NCBI RefSeq assembly: GCF_002157205.1
Contig: NZ_CP021358.1
Coordinates: 992,001-1,056,000 of the forward strand
Direction: 5' to 3'
DNA from: Kushneria marisflavi
Lineage (GTDB): Bacteria; Pseudomonadota; Gammaproteobacteria; Pseudomonadales; Halomonadaceae
DNA: 64,000 nt
The notes under the pieces were generated by a model. The model worked only from the letters and a program-made list of their open reading frames with translations. It did not search any database and was not told the DNA's origin. This document shows, in pieces, positions 1-15,000 of this stretch. Numbering within the stretch: position 1 is the stretch's first letter; each line of letters starts with the position of its first letter. Position numbers and translations under genes: made by a program.

Positions 1-3000
1 CTTGACGTTGAAGGTGTCGATTTTTGTCTGACCCATGCCCAGCGACTGGGTGACCGAGTTGGGCACGCTGTAGGTCCACTGACCCTGGGCGTTGATGACC
101 AGACTGCCCAGATTGCCCTGTGCCGGTGTGACGCTTGCCGGGTCAATCGCAACCTGCTGATTATTGCCATCAACCATCAAAAGCGTATTGGTCGTGGTCA
201 GCGTATCGGGGGCCTGATCTTCCGTGACGCTGCCGCGATCCGGGTTGGCGGCAAACACCGCCACGTTCTGAGTCACTGAACTGGACGCCTGCCCACCCTG
301 AACACCAGTGGCCGTGGCCGTAAACACCATCGGAATCACGCCCACAAAGCCTGCCGGCGGCAGCAGTTTCAAATCGGGAAGCGACCAGCCCTCGAGCGAC
401 ACCGACTGATTGATTGAAGTGATCGTGACGCTGTGGCCGGCGCCGTCGCTGAGCACCGACCCCATCGGTATCTTACTGACCGAAATCGACAGCGTTTCGC
501 TGCCGATCGTGTCGGTCAGCGCGGCTTTCGGTGTTCCCAGCTCAATACGGGTACCTGTCATCCCCTGGTTTTCATGCACGGGGTAGTAGCTGATGCCGGC
601 ACTGACCGTCAGCGGTGAGAAGGAAAGCTGGGCGCCGATCAGGGTCTGAGGGCTGCCATAAAGACCGAAGTGTTGGGTAGAGAGGGACTGAAGCGCCCCA
701 CCGTCCGTGCTCAGCCCGATCGAGAAGGACTGTGCCGATGTCGAGGTATTACCCACATACAGCTCGACCGGATAGTAACCGCTGGCCGTGGGCGTGAAGG
801 CGACCGAATTGTAGGTACCGCCCAGCGAGGTACTGGCCAGCAGTGCCTGCCCCCGACCGACAGTAGCGCCCCGCCATGAGCGCTGCCGCTGAAGGTATAG
901 GTATGCCCGGCTTCCAGATAGATCATGCCCTGGCTGGCATAGACGTTGCCTGCCGCAATCGAGGTGTTGAGTCCGGTCGAGGCGGTCGTTGAGGTGGTTG
1001 GCACCAGCGCACCGAGTAGATCGAGTTCATCCACGCCGACAGAGGAGACCGTCGAGCCGGTACTGGTCAGAATATTGCCGGTGCTGGTGACCAGCCCGCC
1101 CAATAGTGTTCCGCTACCACCCAGCAACGTACCAGTATCGGTCAGAAGCGTACCTGCGCCACCGACAGCACCGCCCAGGGTATTGATGACACTTCCAAGC
1201 GTGCTGGTCAGCGTGAACGCTGACCCCTGATACAATTCGGCTACCAGACCCAGCGAGCCCCCCAGAATGCCGCCGATGCCAACGCTCTGGTCGACGACCT
1301 GAATGGTTGGCGCATCGACGTTACCGGTCACGGTGACCGTCAGCGTGGTCTCGGCCGTACTCCCCTGGCCATCGCTGACGGTATAAGTGATCGACGTGGT
1401 CTGCTGGCTGCCCTCGGCCAGGTTCTGGAATGATGTGCCCGGATCAAAGGTATAACTGCCGTCAGCATTGAGAATGAAGCTGCCGCCATGACTGCCGGCA
1501 ATGGCGTGCCCAATACCTGCCGACGAGCCGTTAACGGCGCTGACGCTCAGGGAGGCCGCAGCATCCAGATCCTGGTCGTTGCTCAGGACACCGTGCGTGG
1601 CATCAACTACCAGCGAATGGTCTTCATCGATCATCCCGGTATCCGCCACGGCATCGACCGGGCTGTTTTTACCAACGACGGTCACCGTAATGGTGTGCGT
1701 GGTGCCATCCAATGAGGCCACGGTAAAGGTTTCCACCTTCGTTTGACCCGCATTCAGGTAGGCGATAGCGCTGTTGGGCACGCTATAGACCCACTGACCA
1801 TCGGCATCCAGCGTCAGGTGCCCCAGCGTTCCGGCCGGCGACGTGACGCTTTCCGGATTGAAAAGCGCCTCCCCAACGTCGGCATCCCGAACTGTCAATG
1901 CCCCGCTGGCCACCAGCATCGGGTCCGTGCTTTCACTGCTCGTTTCCGGCAGATTGACCAGTGCACCACCAGCGGCGCCAGTCAGGTTAACCACGATGGT
2001 GTGTACGTTGCCAAGCACGTCGGTAACGGTAAAGGTTTCGGCCTTGACCACGCCGATACCCAGCGACAGCGTGGCGCTGTTATCAACGTGATAGGTCCAC
2101 TTGCCGGTAGCATCAATACTCAGGCTACCCAGATTACCGCTGTCGGCCACCAGACTCGTCGGATCCAGAGACACCAGAAGCCCGGCATTGAGCTGACCGC
2201 CCTGAGAGAGCAGCCCATCGATAATGGGCAACCCGACAGTAGTGCCATCGGCAGTGCCAACAAGATTGACCGTAATCTGGTGCGACCGGCCGCTGGTGTC
2301 CGTGACGTTGAAGGTTTCCACTTTGACCTGGCCTTCAACCAGCGTCGGCAACAGACCGTTGTCGATGCGATAGCCAACGTTGCCGGAGACATCGATCGAC
2401 AAATGCCCCAACGTTCCCAGCGACGGCAGAATCGAGGTTGACAGCAGCGAAACACTGCCCAGCACACCTCCCAGGAGTCCGCCGATGGACGCCACGCTAC
2501 TGCTCAATACCGACATTTCGCTGGTGGGCACGATTTCCGTGACCACCCCGGTATCCTGCCCGCCAATCACGGCAGGATTATTGATGCCGTTGATCGTGAC
2601 CGTAATCGTCTGGGCGGTACCGTCCACGGTGTAGACCGTAAAGACTTCCTCCCGCGTTTCTCCCGTATTGAGATAGCGCACCAGATCGTTATCGACCTGA
2701 TACTGCCATTGCCCATCGGGCGTAATGGTCAGCGTCCCCAGCGTATCGGGCGCTGCCTGAATGCTCTCCGGGACAAAGGCACTTTCGTCTGTATCAATAT
2801 CGCTGACATTCAGTACACCCGACGTCGTCAGTAGCGAGGTTGAGTCATCCCCCGCCTCACCTCCGACAATCATGTCTCCCGGGCCGGCCAAGACGGGAAT
2901 ACCGCCCGTCCCCACCAGATTAATGGTGACACTGTGCGTGTTGCCGGCAGCGTCTACATAATTGAAGACCTCGGCGCGAATTTCACCTTTTGCCAGCACC

Positions 3001-6000
3001 GGTGCACTACCACTGAGCAGGCTATAAGCAAAGCGCCCATCGACGCCAATCGTGAGTGTCCCGAGCGTTCCCAAAGTCGGGATGGCAGCCCCCGGGTTAA
3101 CCGTTACACCCGTCTCGAGACCTAGTTCACCGGTCAGCCCCAGAGTGTTGCCCACCAACCCATCAATAACGGGCTGTCCGACTACCGTTCCCTGAGCCGT
3201 GCCGACCAGACTGACGCTGACCGAATGGGTATTGCCCAGCGTATCGGTGAACTGGAAAAGATCGACCCTGACCTGTCCGTCCGTCAATGTGGCAAGGCCT
3301 GACCGATCGACCTGATAGCTGAAGCTGCCATCGGTATTGATATTTAAAAGCCCAAGTGTGCCGACACCCGGGATCACGGTATTGGGCAGAATGCTCAGAT
3401 TGAGCAGCCCGGAGAGCGTACCGCTCAACGAGCCGGCCATCGTATACAGCTCATCGCTTGCGACCTGTTCACTCTCCTGAGCCACCGTGATGGCGGCTTC
3501 TGTCACGCTGCCGGTGGCCGAACCGGTGATGACAGGCAGATCGTTGGTGCCCGTGACCGTCACGGTCAGGGTGGTAGTACTGGCATTGCCCTGCGCATCG
3601 CTGACCGTATAACGAACCTCCGTGGTGGCCGTTTGCCCGGCAGGCAGATAATCAAAGGCGTCACCGGGCTGGAACTGATAGCTGCCATCGGAGGCCACCG
3701 TAAACTGTCCGCCGTTGGTGCCTGCAATCTGCTGCCCGACACTGCCAGCGTCATCATTGATCGCCACGACTCGTAGCGTCGCATTGTCGCTGTCCTGATC
3801 CGTATCGTTGGCCAGCACGCCATTGGCGGCATCCACCGTCAGGATGACCTCCTGCTCGGTGCTGCCGGTATCCGCCTGCGCCTCCGGCGGCAGGACATCG
3901 GTTTGATAATTGCGACTCGTTTCGGCACTGCCGATATTGCCCGCAGCATCGATGTGACTGACGGCAGCACTAATAGAGCTGTTCTGTGCCAGCTGAGCGC
4001 CCGGCACGTTGATCGAGAACGTGCCGTCGGCATTCACCGCACCGGTGTAGCTTTGGTCGCCCACCGTAAGAGTAACGACATCGCCCGCAGCGTATTCACC
4101 CGTCACGGACCCTGTGACCGGGATGGTTTGACCAGCTTCTTCGGCGTTGACGATATTGTCGCCAGCGATAGTATCCAGCGTGATCGTAAGCGCCGGTGGC
4201 GTGGCATCGACGGTGTAGTCGCGGGTTGTTTCGGCACTACCGACATTGCCCGCAGCATCCGTATGCGAGACAGCGGCACTGACGGTGTTGGCTCCAGCAC
4301 TGGCGAGCACACTACCCGGTACCGCGACGCTGAACGCGCCGTTCTGACCTACCGCGGTGGTGTAACTCTGACCACCGACCGAGACGGTGACGGTATCGCC
4401 GGCGACCGCGTCACCACCAGCTTGACCGGTGATGGCCACATCCTGCCCGGCTTCCGTGGCATTGAGGACGTCATCACCCGCAATGATGTCGAGGCTGATG
4501 GTGACGATCGGTGCATCGACATCGACGCTATAGCTGACCGCGGTATTGGCCGAGCCGACATTGCCGGCGGCATCGGTATGGCTGACCTCGGCACTGATGG
4601 CGCTATTCTGTGCCAGCTGACTGCCGGGCACGTTGATCGAGAAGGTACCGTCGGCATTCACCGCACCGGTGTAGCTCTGGTCGCCCACCGTCAGGGTGAC
4701 GACATCACCCGCGACGTATTCACCCGTCACGGCCCCTGTGACCGGGATGGTTTGACCAGCTTCTTCGGCGTTGACGATATTGTCGCCAGCGATGGTATCC
4801 AGCGTGAGCGAGAGCGCCGGCGGCGTGGCATCCACGGTGTAGTCGCGAGTTGTTTCGGCACTGCCGATATTGCCCGCAGCATCCGTATGGCTGACGGCAG
4901 CCGAGACACTATTGGTGCCTGCCGCAGCCAGTACCGAGCCCGGTACGGCCACGCTGAACGTGCCGTCCTGCCCCACGGTGGTGGTGTAGCTCTGACCGCC
5001 GACCGAGACGGTGACGGTATCGCCAGCGACCGCGTCACCACCGGCCTGACCGGTGATGGCGACGTCCTGCCCGGCTTCCTCGGCGTTGATTACATCATCA
5101 CCCGCGATGGTATCGAGGGTAATCGTAACCGCCGGCGCATCGGTATCCACGCCGTAACTGACTGCGGTATTGGCCGAGCCCACGTTTCCAGCAGCGTCGG
5201 TATGGCTGATGACTGCCTGCACGGAGTCATTGGCAGCAAGCTGAGAGCCCGGCACGTTAATCGAGAACGTGCCGCCGGCATCGACCGAACCGGTGTAGGT
5301 CTGATCACCCACCGTCAGGGTGACGGTATCGCCCGCCGCAAACTCGCCCGAAACGGCGCCCGTGACCGGGATGCTCTGGTTCGACTCGTCGGCGTTGACG
5401 ATATTGTCACCGGCAATGGTGTCCAGCGTGATCGACAGTGTCGGGGGCGTGATGTCGACGGTGTAATCGCGACTGGTGTCGACACTGCCGACGTTGCCCG
5501 CCGCATCGGTATGCGAAACAGATGCACTGACGGTATTGGTGCCCGCAGCAGCCAGTACCACGCCCGGTACGGCGACGCTAAACGTGCCGTTCTGCCCCAC
5601 GGTAGTGGTGTAGGTCTGACCGTCGGCCGAGACGGTGACCGTATCGCCGGCGACTGCGTCACCACCGGTCTGACCGGTGATGGCGACGTCCTGACCGGCT
5701 TCCGATGAATTGATCACATCATCGCCCGCAATGGTATCGAGGCTGATGGTGACGATCGGTGCGTCGGTATCGACGCCGTAGCTGACCGCGGTGTTGGCAG
5801 AGCCCAAGTTTCCGGCAACGTCGGTGTGGCTGACCTCGGCACTGATGGCGCTGTTCTGTGCCAGCTGAGAGCCCGGCACGTTGATCGAGAAGGTCCCGTC
5901 GGCATTCACCGCGCCGGTGTAGCTTTGGTCGCCGACCGTCAGAGTGACGACATCACCCACAGCGTATTCGCCGCTGACCGTGCCGGTCACCGGAATGGTC

Positions 6001-9000
6001 TGACCAGCTTCTTCGGCGTTGACGATGTTATCGCCGGCGATGGTATCCAGCGTGATTGAGAGCGTCGGCGGCGCGGCATCGACGGTGTAGTCGCGAGTCG
6101 TTTCGGCGCTGCCAATGTTGCCTGCCACGTCAGCATGCGAAACAGACGCACTGACCGAGCCAGCGCCTGCTGCGGCCAATACCGAGCCCGGTACCGCGAC
6201 GCTGAACGCGCCGTTCTGTCCTACTGTCGTGGTGTAGGTCTGACCGCCGACCGAGACGGTAACGGTATCCCCAGCCACCGCGTCACCACCGGCCTGACCG
6301 GTGATGGCCACATCCTGACCGGCTTCCGATGCATTAATCACATCATCGCCCGCAATGGTATCGAGGCTGATGGTGACGATCGGTGCGTCGGTATCGACGC
6401 CGTAGCTCACCGCGGTATTGGCCGAGCCGACATTGCCGGCGGCATCGGTATGGCTGACCTCGGCGCTGATGGCGCTGTTCTGTACCAGCTGACTACCGGG
6501 CACATTGATCGAGAAGGTCCCGTCGGCATTCACCGCGCCGGTATAGCTCTGATCGCCGACTGTCAGGGTGACGACATCACCCGCGACGTATTCACCCGTC
6601 ACAGAACCCGTGACCGGAATTGTCTGGTTCGACTCGTCGGCGTTGACGATGTTGTCACCGGCAATGGTGTCGAGCTGGATGGCCAACGCCGGCGGTGTGG
6701 CATCGACAGTGTAGTCGCGAGTTGTCTCGGCGCTGCCGATATTGCCCGCAGCATCCGTATGGCTGACGGCAGCCGAAACACTATTGGCGCCTGCCGTAGC
6801 CAATACCGAGCCCGGTACCGCGACACTAAACGCACCGTTCTGACCTACCGTGGTGTTGTAACTCTGACCGCCCACCGAGACGGTGACGGTATCCCCAACC
6901 ACCGCATCACCACCGGTCTGACCGGTGATGGCCACATCCTGTCCGGCTTCCGATGCATTAATCACATCATCGCCCGCAATGGTATCGAGGCTGATGGTAA
7001 CGGTCGGTGCGTCGGTATCCACGCCGTAGCTGACTGCGGCGTTGGCCGAGCCGACATTGCCGGCGGCGTCGGTGTGGCTGATGACTGCCAGCACGGAGTC
7101 ATTGGCAGCAAGTTGAGAGCCCGGCACGCTGATCGAGAAGGTCCCGTCGGCGTTGACCGCACCGGTATAGCTTTGATCGCCCACCGTCAGGGTGACGACA
7201 TCACCCGTGACGTATTCACCACTGACCGTGCCGGTGACGGGAATGGTCTGGTTCGACTCGTCGGCGTTAACGATGTTGTCGCCAGCGATGGTATCCAGCG
7301 TGATCGAGAGCGTCGGCGACGTGGTATCAATGGTGTAATCGCGGCTTGTTTCGGCACTGCCAACGTTGCCTGCAACGTCAGTATGCGAGACAGACGCGCT
7401 GACGGTGTTGGCTCCAGCACTGGCGAGCACACTACCCGGTACGGCCACGCTGAACGCGCCGCTCTGTCCTACTGTCGTGGTATAGCTCTGACCGCCCACC
7501 GAGACGGTGACGGTATCGCCGGCGACCGCGTCACCACCGGCCTGACCGGTGATGGCCACATCCTGTCCTGCTTCATCGGCATTAAGGACGTCATCACCGG
7601 CGATGGTGTCGAGGCTGATCGTAACGATCGGTGCGTCGGTATCGACGCCGTAGCTGACTGCAGTGTTGGCCGAGCCGACATTGCCGGCGGCGTCGGTATG
7701 GCTGATGACTGCCTGCACGGAGTCATTGGCAGCGAGCTGAGAGCCCGGCGCATTGATCGAGAACGTCCCGTCGGCATTCACCGCGCCGGTGTAGCTTTGG
7801 TCGCCCACCATCAGGGTAACGACATCACCCGCGGCATATTCACCCGTCACGGAACCCGTGACCGGAATGGTCTGACCGGCTTCTTCGGCGTTGACGAGGT
7901 TGTCGCCGGCGATGGTATCCAGCGTGATTGAGAGCGTCGGCGGCGTGGTATCGACGGCATAGTCACGACTTGTATCGGCACTGCCAACGTTGCCTGCAGC
8001 ATCAGTGTGACTCACCTCGGCGAGAATCGAACCATTGGCAGCAAGCTGCGACCCCGGCACGTTGATCAAGAACGTCCCGTCGGCATTGACCGCACCGATG
8101 CAGCGCTGATCGCCCACCGTCAAAGTAACGACATCACCTGTGGCATATTCACCGCTGATCGTGCCGGTGACCGGAATGGTCTGACCAGATTCTTCAGCGT
8201 TGACGATATTGTCGCCGGCGATGGTATCCAGCGTGATGGTGAGCGCCGGTGGCGTGGCATCCACGGTGTAATCGCGAGTTGTTTCGGCACTGCCAGTGTT
8301 GCCTGCCGCGTCGGTATGCGAGACAGCGGCACTGACCGAGCCAGCGCCTACCGCAGCCAATACCGAGCCCGGTACCGCGACGCTGAACGCACCGTTCTGA
8401 CCAACCGAGGCGGTATAGGTCTGACCGCCCACCGAGATGGTGACGGTATCGCCGGCGACCGCGTCACCGCCGGCCTGACCGGTGATGGCGACGTCCTGCC
8501 CGGCCTCCGCGGCGTTGAGCACATCATCGCCAGCGATGGTGTCGAGGCTGATGGTGACGATCGGCGCATCGGTATCCACACCGTAGCTGACGGCGGTGTT
8601 GGTCGAGCCGACATTGCCGGCGGCGTCAGTGTGGCTAATGACCGCCTGCACGGAGTCATTGGCAGCGAGCTGTGATCCCGGCACGTTGATCGAGAACGTA
8701 CCGTCGGCATCCACCGCGCCGGTGTAGCTCTGATCACCCACCGTCAGGGTAACAACATCACCCGCAGCGTATTCACCGCTGATCGTGCCGGTGACCGGGA
8801 TGGTTTGACCAGCTTCTTCAACATTGACGATATTGTTGCCGGCGATGGTATCCAGCGTGATCGAGAGCGTCGGCGACGTGGTATCAATGGTGTAATCGCG
8901 GCTTGTCTCGGCACTGCCGATATTGCCCGCAGCATCCGTATGCGAGACAGCGGCACTGACCGAGCCAGCGCCTACCGCGGCCAGTACCGAGCCCGGCACG

Positions 9001-12000
9001 GCGATGCTAAACGCGCCGTTTTGTCCCACCGTTGTGGTGTAGGTCTGACCGCCGACCGAGACGGTAACGGTGTCACCGGCCACTGCGTCACCACCAGTCT
9101 GACCGGTGATGGCGACGTCCTGACCGGCTTCCGATGTATTGATCACATCATCGCCCGCCATGGTATCGAGGCTGATCGTGACAATCGGCGCGTCGGTATC
9201 GATCGTATAGTCACGACTTGTTTCGGCACTGCCGATATTGCCCGCAGAATCCGTATGACTGACGGCAGCCGAGACACTATTGGCCCCCGCCGCGGCCAGT
9301 ACCGAGCCCGGTACCGCGACGCTGAACGCGCCGTTCTGACCCACCGTCGTGGTGTAGGTCTGTCCTCCGACCGAGACGGTGACGGTATCCCCAACCACCG
9401 CATCACCACCGGTCTGACCGGTGATGGCCACATCCTGCCCGGCTTCCGCGGCGTTGATCACATCATCGCCCGCAATGGTATCGAGGCTGATGGTGACGAT
9501 CGGTGCGTCGGTATCGACACCGTAGCTGACTGCGATATTGGTCGAGCCGACATTGCCGGCGGCGTCGGTGTGGCTGACCTCGGCACTGATGGCGCTGTTC
9601 TGTGCCAGCTGAGAGCCCGGCACGTTGATCGAGAAGGTACCGTCGGCATTGACCGCGCCGGTGTAGCTTTGGTCGCCCACCGTCAGGGTGACGACATCGC
9701 CCGTAGCGTATTCACCGCTGATCGTGCCGGTGACCGGAATGCTCTGGTTCGATTCCTCAGCGTTGACGATATTGTCGCCGGCGATAGTATCCAGCGTGAT
9801 CGTAAGCGCCGGTGGCGTGGTATCGACGATGTAATCGCGAGTTGTTTCGGCACTGCCAGTGTTGCCTGCCGCGTCGGTATGCGAGACAGCGGCACTGACC
9901 GAGCCGGCACCTGCCGCAGCCAATACCGAGCCCGGTACCGCGACGCTGAACGCGCCGTTCTGACCTACCGTGGTGGTGTAGGTCTGACCACCGACCGAGA
10001 CGGTGACGGTATCCCCAGCCACCGCGTCACCACCGGCCTGACCGGTGATGACCACGTCCTGCCCGGCTTCCGCGGCATTGATCACATCATCACCCGCGAT
10101 GGTATCGAGGCTGATCGTAACCGCCGGCGCATCGGTATCCACGCCGTAACTGACGGCGGTATTGGCCGAGCCCACGTTTCCAGCGGCGTCGGTATGGCTG
10201 ATGACTGCCTGCACGGAGTCATTGGCGGCAAGTTGAGAGCCCGGCACATTGATCGAGAACGTCCCGTCGGTATTCACCGCGCCGGTGTAGCTCTGGTCGC
10301 CCACCGTCAGAGTGACAACATCACCCGCGACGTACTCACCGCTGATCGTGCCGGTGACCGGAATGGTTTGACCAGATTCTTCGGCGTTGACGATGTTGTC
10401 GCCGGCGATGGTATCCAGCGTGATCGAGAGTGCCGGCGGCGTGGCATCGACGGTGTAATCGCGGGTTGTTTCGGCACTGCCGATATTGCCCGCAGCATCC
10501 GTATGGCTGACGGCAGCCGAGACACTATTGGCGCCTGCAGTAGCCAATACCGAGCCCGGTACGGCGACACTAAACGCGCCGTTTTGTCCCACCGTTGTGG
10601 TGTAGGTCTGTCCGCCCACCGAGACGGTGACGGTATCCCCGGCGACCGCGTCACCACCGGCCTGACCGGTGATGGCCACGTCCTGCCCGGCTTCCTCGGC
10701 GTTGAGCACATCATCGACCGCAATGGTATCGAGGCTGATGGTGACGATCGGTGCGTCGGTATCGATCGCATAGTCACGACTTGTTTCGGTGCTGCCAATG
10801 TTGCCCGCAGCATCCGTATGGCTGACGGCAGCCGAGACACTATTGGCCCCCGCCGCGGCCAGTACCGAGCCCGGTACGGCGACACTAAACGCGCCGTTCT
10901 GACCTACTGTCGTGGTATAGCTCTGACCGCCGACCGAGATGGTGACGGTATCGCCGGCCACCGCATCGCCACCGGCCTGACCGGTGATGGCCACATCCTG
11001 CCCGGCTTCCTCGGCGTTGAGCACATCATCGCCGGCAATGGTATCGAGGCTGATGGTAACGATCGGTGCGTCGACATCGACGCCGTAGCTGACCGTGGTG
11101 TTGGCCGAGCCGACATTGCCGGCGGCATCAGTGTGATTGATGACTGCCTGCACGGAGTCATTGGCAGCAAGCTGCGATCCCGGCACATTGATCGAGAAGG
11201 TCCCGTCGGCATTCACCGCGCCGGCATAGCTTTGGTCGCCGACCGTCAGGGTGACAACATCACCCGCGACGTACTCACCGCTGACCGTGCCGGTGACGGA
11301 AATGGCCTGGTTCGACTCCTCGGCGTTGACGATGTCGTCACCGGCAATCGTGTCGAGCTGGATGGTCAACGCCGGCGGTGTGACATCCACGGTGTAGTCG
11401 CGAGCTGTCTCGGCACTGCCGATATTGCCCGCAGTATCCGTATGCGAGACAGCGGCACTGACCGAGCCAGCCCCTGCCGCAGCCAGTACCGAGCCCGGTA
11501 CGGCCACGCTGAACGCGCCGTTCTGCCCCACGGTGGTGGTGTAGCTCTGACCGCCGACCGAGACCGTGACAGAGTCACCGGCCACGGCGTCACCGCCGAC
11601 CTGACCGGTGATGGCAACATCCTGATCGGCTTCCGCGGCGTTGATAATGTCATCGCCTGCGATAGTATCCAGCGAGATCGTGACGACCGGCGCATCGGTA
11701 TCCACCACGTAGTCGCGAGTTGTCTCGACACCGCCAACATTGCCCGCAGCATCCGTATGGCTGACGGCAGCCGAGACACTATTGGCCCCTGCCGTAGCCA
11801 ATACCGAGCCCGGTACGGCGACGCTGAACGCACCGTTCTGTCCTACCGTGGTGGTGTAATTCTGACCACCGACCGAGATAGTGACGGTATCCCCGGCCAC
11901 CGCATCGCCACCGGCCTGACCGGTGATGGCAACGTCCTGTCCGGCTTCCTCGGCATTAAGGACGTCATCACCCGCGATGGTATCGAGGCTGATGGTAACG

Positions 12001-15000
12001 ATCGGTGTGTCGGTATCGACGCCGTAGCTGACTGCGGTGTTGGCCGAGCCTATATTGCCGGCGGCGTCGGTGTGGCTGACCTCGGCACTGATGGCGCTGT
12101 TCTGTGCCAGCTGAGAGCCCGGCACGTTGATCGCGAAGGTGCCGCCAGCGTTGACCGCGCCGGTGTAGCTCTGGTCGCCGACCGTCAGGGTGACGACATC
12201 ACCCGCGACGTATTCACCCGTCACGGACCCCGTGACCGGAATGGTCTGACCAGCCTCTTCGGCATTGATTACATCATCGCCGGCGATGGTATTCAGCGTG
12301 ATGGTGAGCGCCGGTGCGTCGGTATCCACGCCGTAGCTGACCGCGGTGTTGGCCGAGCCGACATTGCCGGCGGCGTCGGTATGGCTGATGACTGCCTGCA
12401 CGGAGTCATTGGCAGCGAGCTGAGAGCCCGGCGCGTTGATCGAGAAGGTACCGTCGGCGTTGACCGCACCGGTATAGCTTTGGTCGCCCACCGTCAGGGT
12501 GACGACATCACCCGCGACGTATTCACCCGTCACGGACCCTGTAACCGGGATGGTTTGACCAGCTTCTTCAGCGTTGACGATATTGTCGCCGGCGATGGTA
12601 TCCAGCGTGATTGAGAGCGTCGGCGGCGTGGTATCGACGGCATAGTCACGACTTGTATCGGCACTGCCAACGTTGCCTGCAGCATCAGTGTGACTCACCT
12701 CGGCGAGAATCGAACCATTGGCAGCAAGCTGCGCCCCCGGCACGTTGATCAAGAACGTCCCGTCGGCATTGACCGCACCGATGTAGCGCTGATCGCCCAC
12801 CGTCAAAGTAACGACATCACCTGTGGCATATTCACCGCTGATCGTGCCGGTGACCGGAATGGTCTGACCAGATTCTTCAGCGTTGACGATATTGTCGCCG
12901 GCGATGGTATCCAGCGTGATGGTGAGCGCCGGTGGCGTGGCATCCACGTTGTAATCGCGGTTTGTTTCGGCACTGCCAATATTGCCCGCAGCATCCGTAT
13001 GACTGATAGCAGCCGAGACACTATTGGCGCCTGCCGTAGCCAATACCGAGCCCGGCACGGCGATGCTGAACGTTCCGTTCTGACCCACCGTGGTGGTGTA
13101 GGTCTGGCCGCCGACCGAGATAGTCACCGTATCGCTGGCGACCGCGTCACCACCGGCCTGACCGGTGATGGCCATATCCTGCCCGGCTTCCGATGCATTG
13201 ATAACGTCATCGCCCGCGACGGTGTCCAGTGAGATCGTAACCACAGGCGCATCGGTATCGACGCCGTAGCTGACTGCGGTATTGGCCGAGCCGACATTGC
13301 CGGCGGCATCGGTATGGCTGACCTCGGCGCTGATGGCGCTGTTCTGTACCAGCTGACTACCGGGCACGCTGATCGAGAACGTCCCGTCGGCATTCACCGC
13401 GCCGGTGTAGCTTTGGTCTCCCACCGCCAGGGTGACAACATCGCCCGCAGCGTATTCACCGCTGACCGTGCCGGTGACCGGAATGGTTTGATCAGCTTCT
13501 TCGGCGTTGACGATGTTATCGCCGGCGATGGTATCCAGCGTGATCGAGAGTGCCGGCGGCGTGGCATCGACGGTGTAGTCGCGAGTCGTTTCGGCACTGC
13601 CGATATTGCCCGCAGCATCCGTATGGCTGACGGCAGCCGAAACACTATTGGCGCCCGCCGTAGCCAATACCGAGCCCGATACGTCCACGCTGAACGCGCC
13701 GTTCTGACCTACCGTCGTGGTGTAGCTCTGACCGCCCACCGAGATAGTGACGGTATCCCCGGCGACCGCATCGCCGCCGGCCTGACCGGTGATGGCGACG
13801 TCCTGCTCGGCTTCCGATGCATTGATCACATCATCGCCCGCGATGGTATCAAGGCTGATGGTGACGACCGGTGCGTCAGTATCGACGCTGTAGCTGACCG
13901 CGGTGTTAGCCGAGCCGATATTACCAGCCGCGTCAATGTGACTGACACTCGCCTGCACGGCGTCATTGGCAGCAAGCTGCGAGCCCGGCACGTCGATCGA
14001 GAACGTACCGTCGGCATTCACGGCGCCGGTGTAAGTCTGATTGCCCACCGTCAGCGCAACGAGGTCACCTGCGACGTATTCACCGCTGACCGACCCGGTC
14101 ACCGGGATGGTCTGGTTCGCCTCGTCAGCATTGACGATGTTGTCACTGGCGATCGTATCGAGTGCGATCGACAGCGCCGGCGGTGTAGTGTCCACCGAGT
14201 AGTCACGGCTGGTGTCGGCGCTGCCAACGTTACCCGCCACATCAGTATGCGAGACGGACGCACTGATCGTGTTGGTGCCGACCTGGGCCAGCACCGAACC
14301 GGGCACCGCCACGCTGAACGCGCCGTTCTGCCCCACGGTCGTGGTGTAGGTCTGACCGCCGACCGAGACGGTGACGGCGTCACCGGCCACGGCGTCCCCG
14401 CCGGCCTGACCGGTGATGGCAACCTCCTGCCCGGCTTCCGCGGCGTTGATCACGTCATCACCCGCGATGGTATCGAGGCTGATGGTGACCACGGGCGCGT
14501 TGGTATCAACGCTGTAATCACGACTGGTCTCGGCGCTGCCAACGTTACCCGCTACCTCGGTATGCGAGACGGACGCACTGATCGTGTTGGTGCCGGCCTG
14601 GGCCAGCACCAAACCGGGTACCGCAACGCTGAACGCGCCGTTCTGCCCCACGGTCGTGGTGTAGCTCTGACCGCCGACCGAGACGGTGACGGTGTCACCC
14701 GTCACGGCATCACCACCGGCCTGACCGGTGATGGCAACGTCCTGACCGGCTTCCGTAGCGTTAAGAACGTCATCGCCTGCGATGGTGTCGAGGCTGATGG
14801 TGACGATCGGCGCAGCGGTATCGACGCTGTAGCTGACCGCGGTGTTGGCCGAACCGATATTGCCGGCGGCGTCGGTGTGATTGACGACCGCCTGCAGCGA
14901 ATTATTGGCGGCAAGCTGTGAGCCCGGCACGTTGATCGAGAACGTACCGTCGGCATTCACGGCGCCGGTATAGCTCTGATCGCCGACCGTCAGCGTAATG

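Noticed and set aside
866..875. C4 run at 869-872 as the site of the adhesin frameshift
   Set aside because: Adding a base there gives HGGGATVGRGQALL, which fits less well than the product from the 850-854 site, GGALLSVGGQALLAST, when compared with the Bap-type domain pattern.
8805..12614. Long plus-strand open frames across the adhesin repeats (for example 8805-12614, 6135-7931, 3903-5708, 13314-14921)
   Set aside because: They are antisense to the Ig-like repeats, repeat with the same period, are rich in Arg/Gly/Asp without domain motifs, and exist only because the repeats lack stops in that frame.
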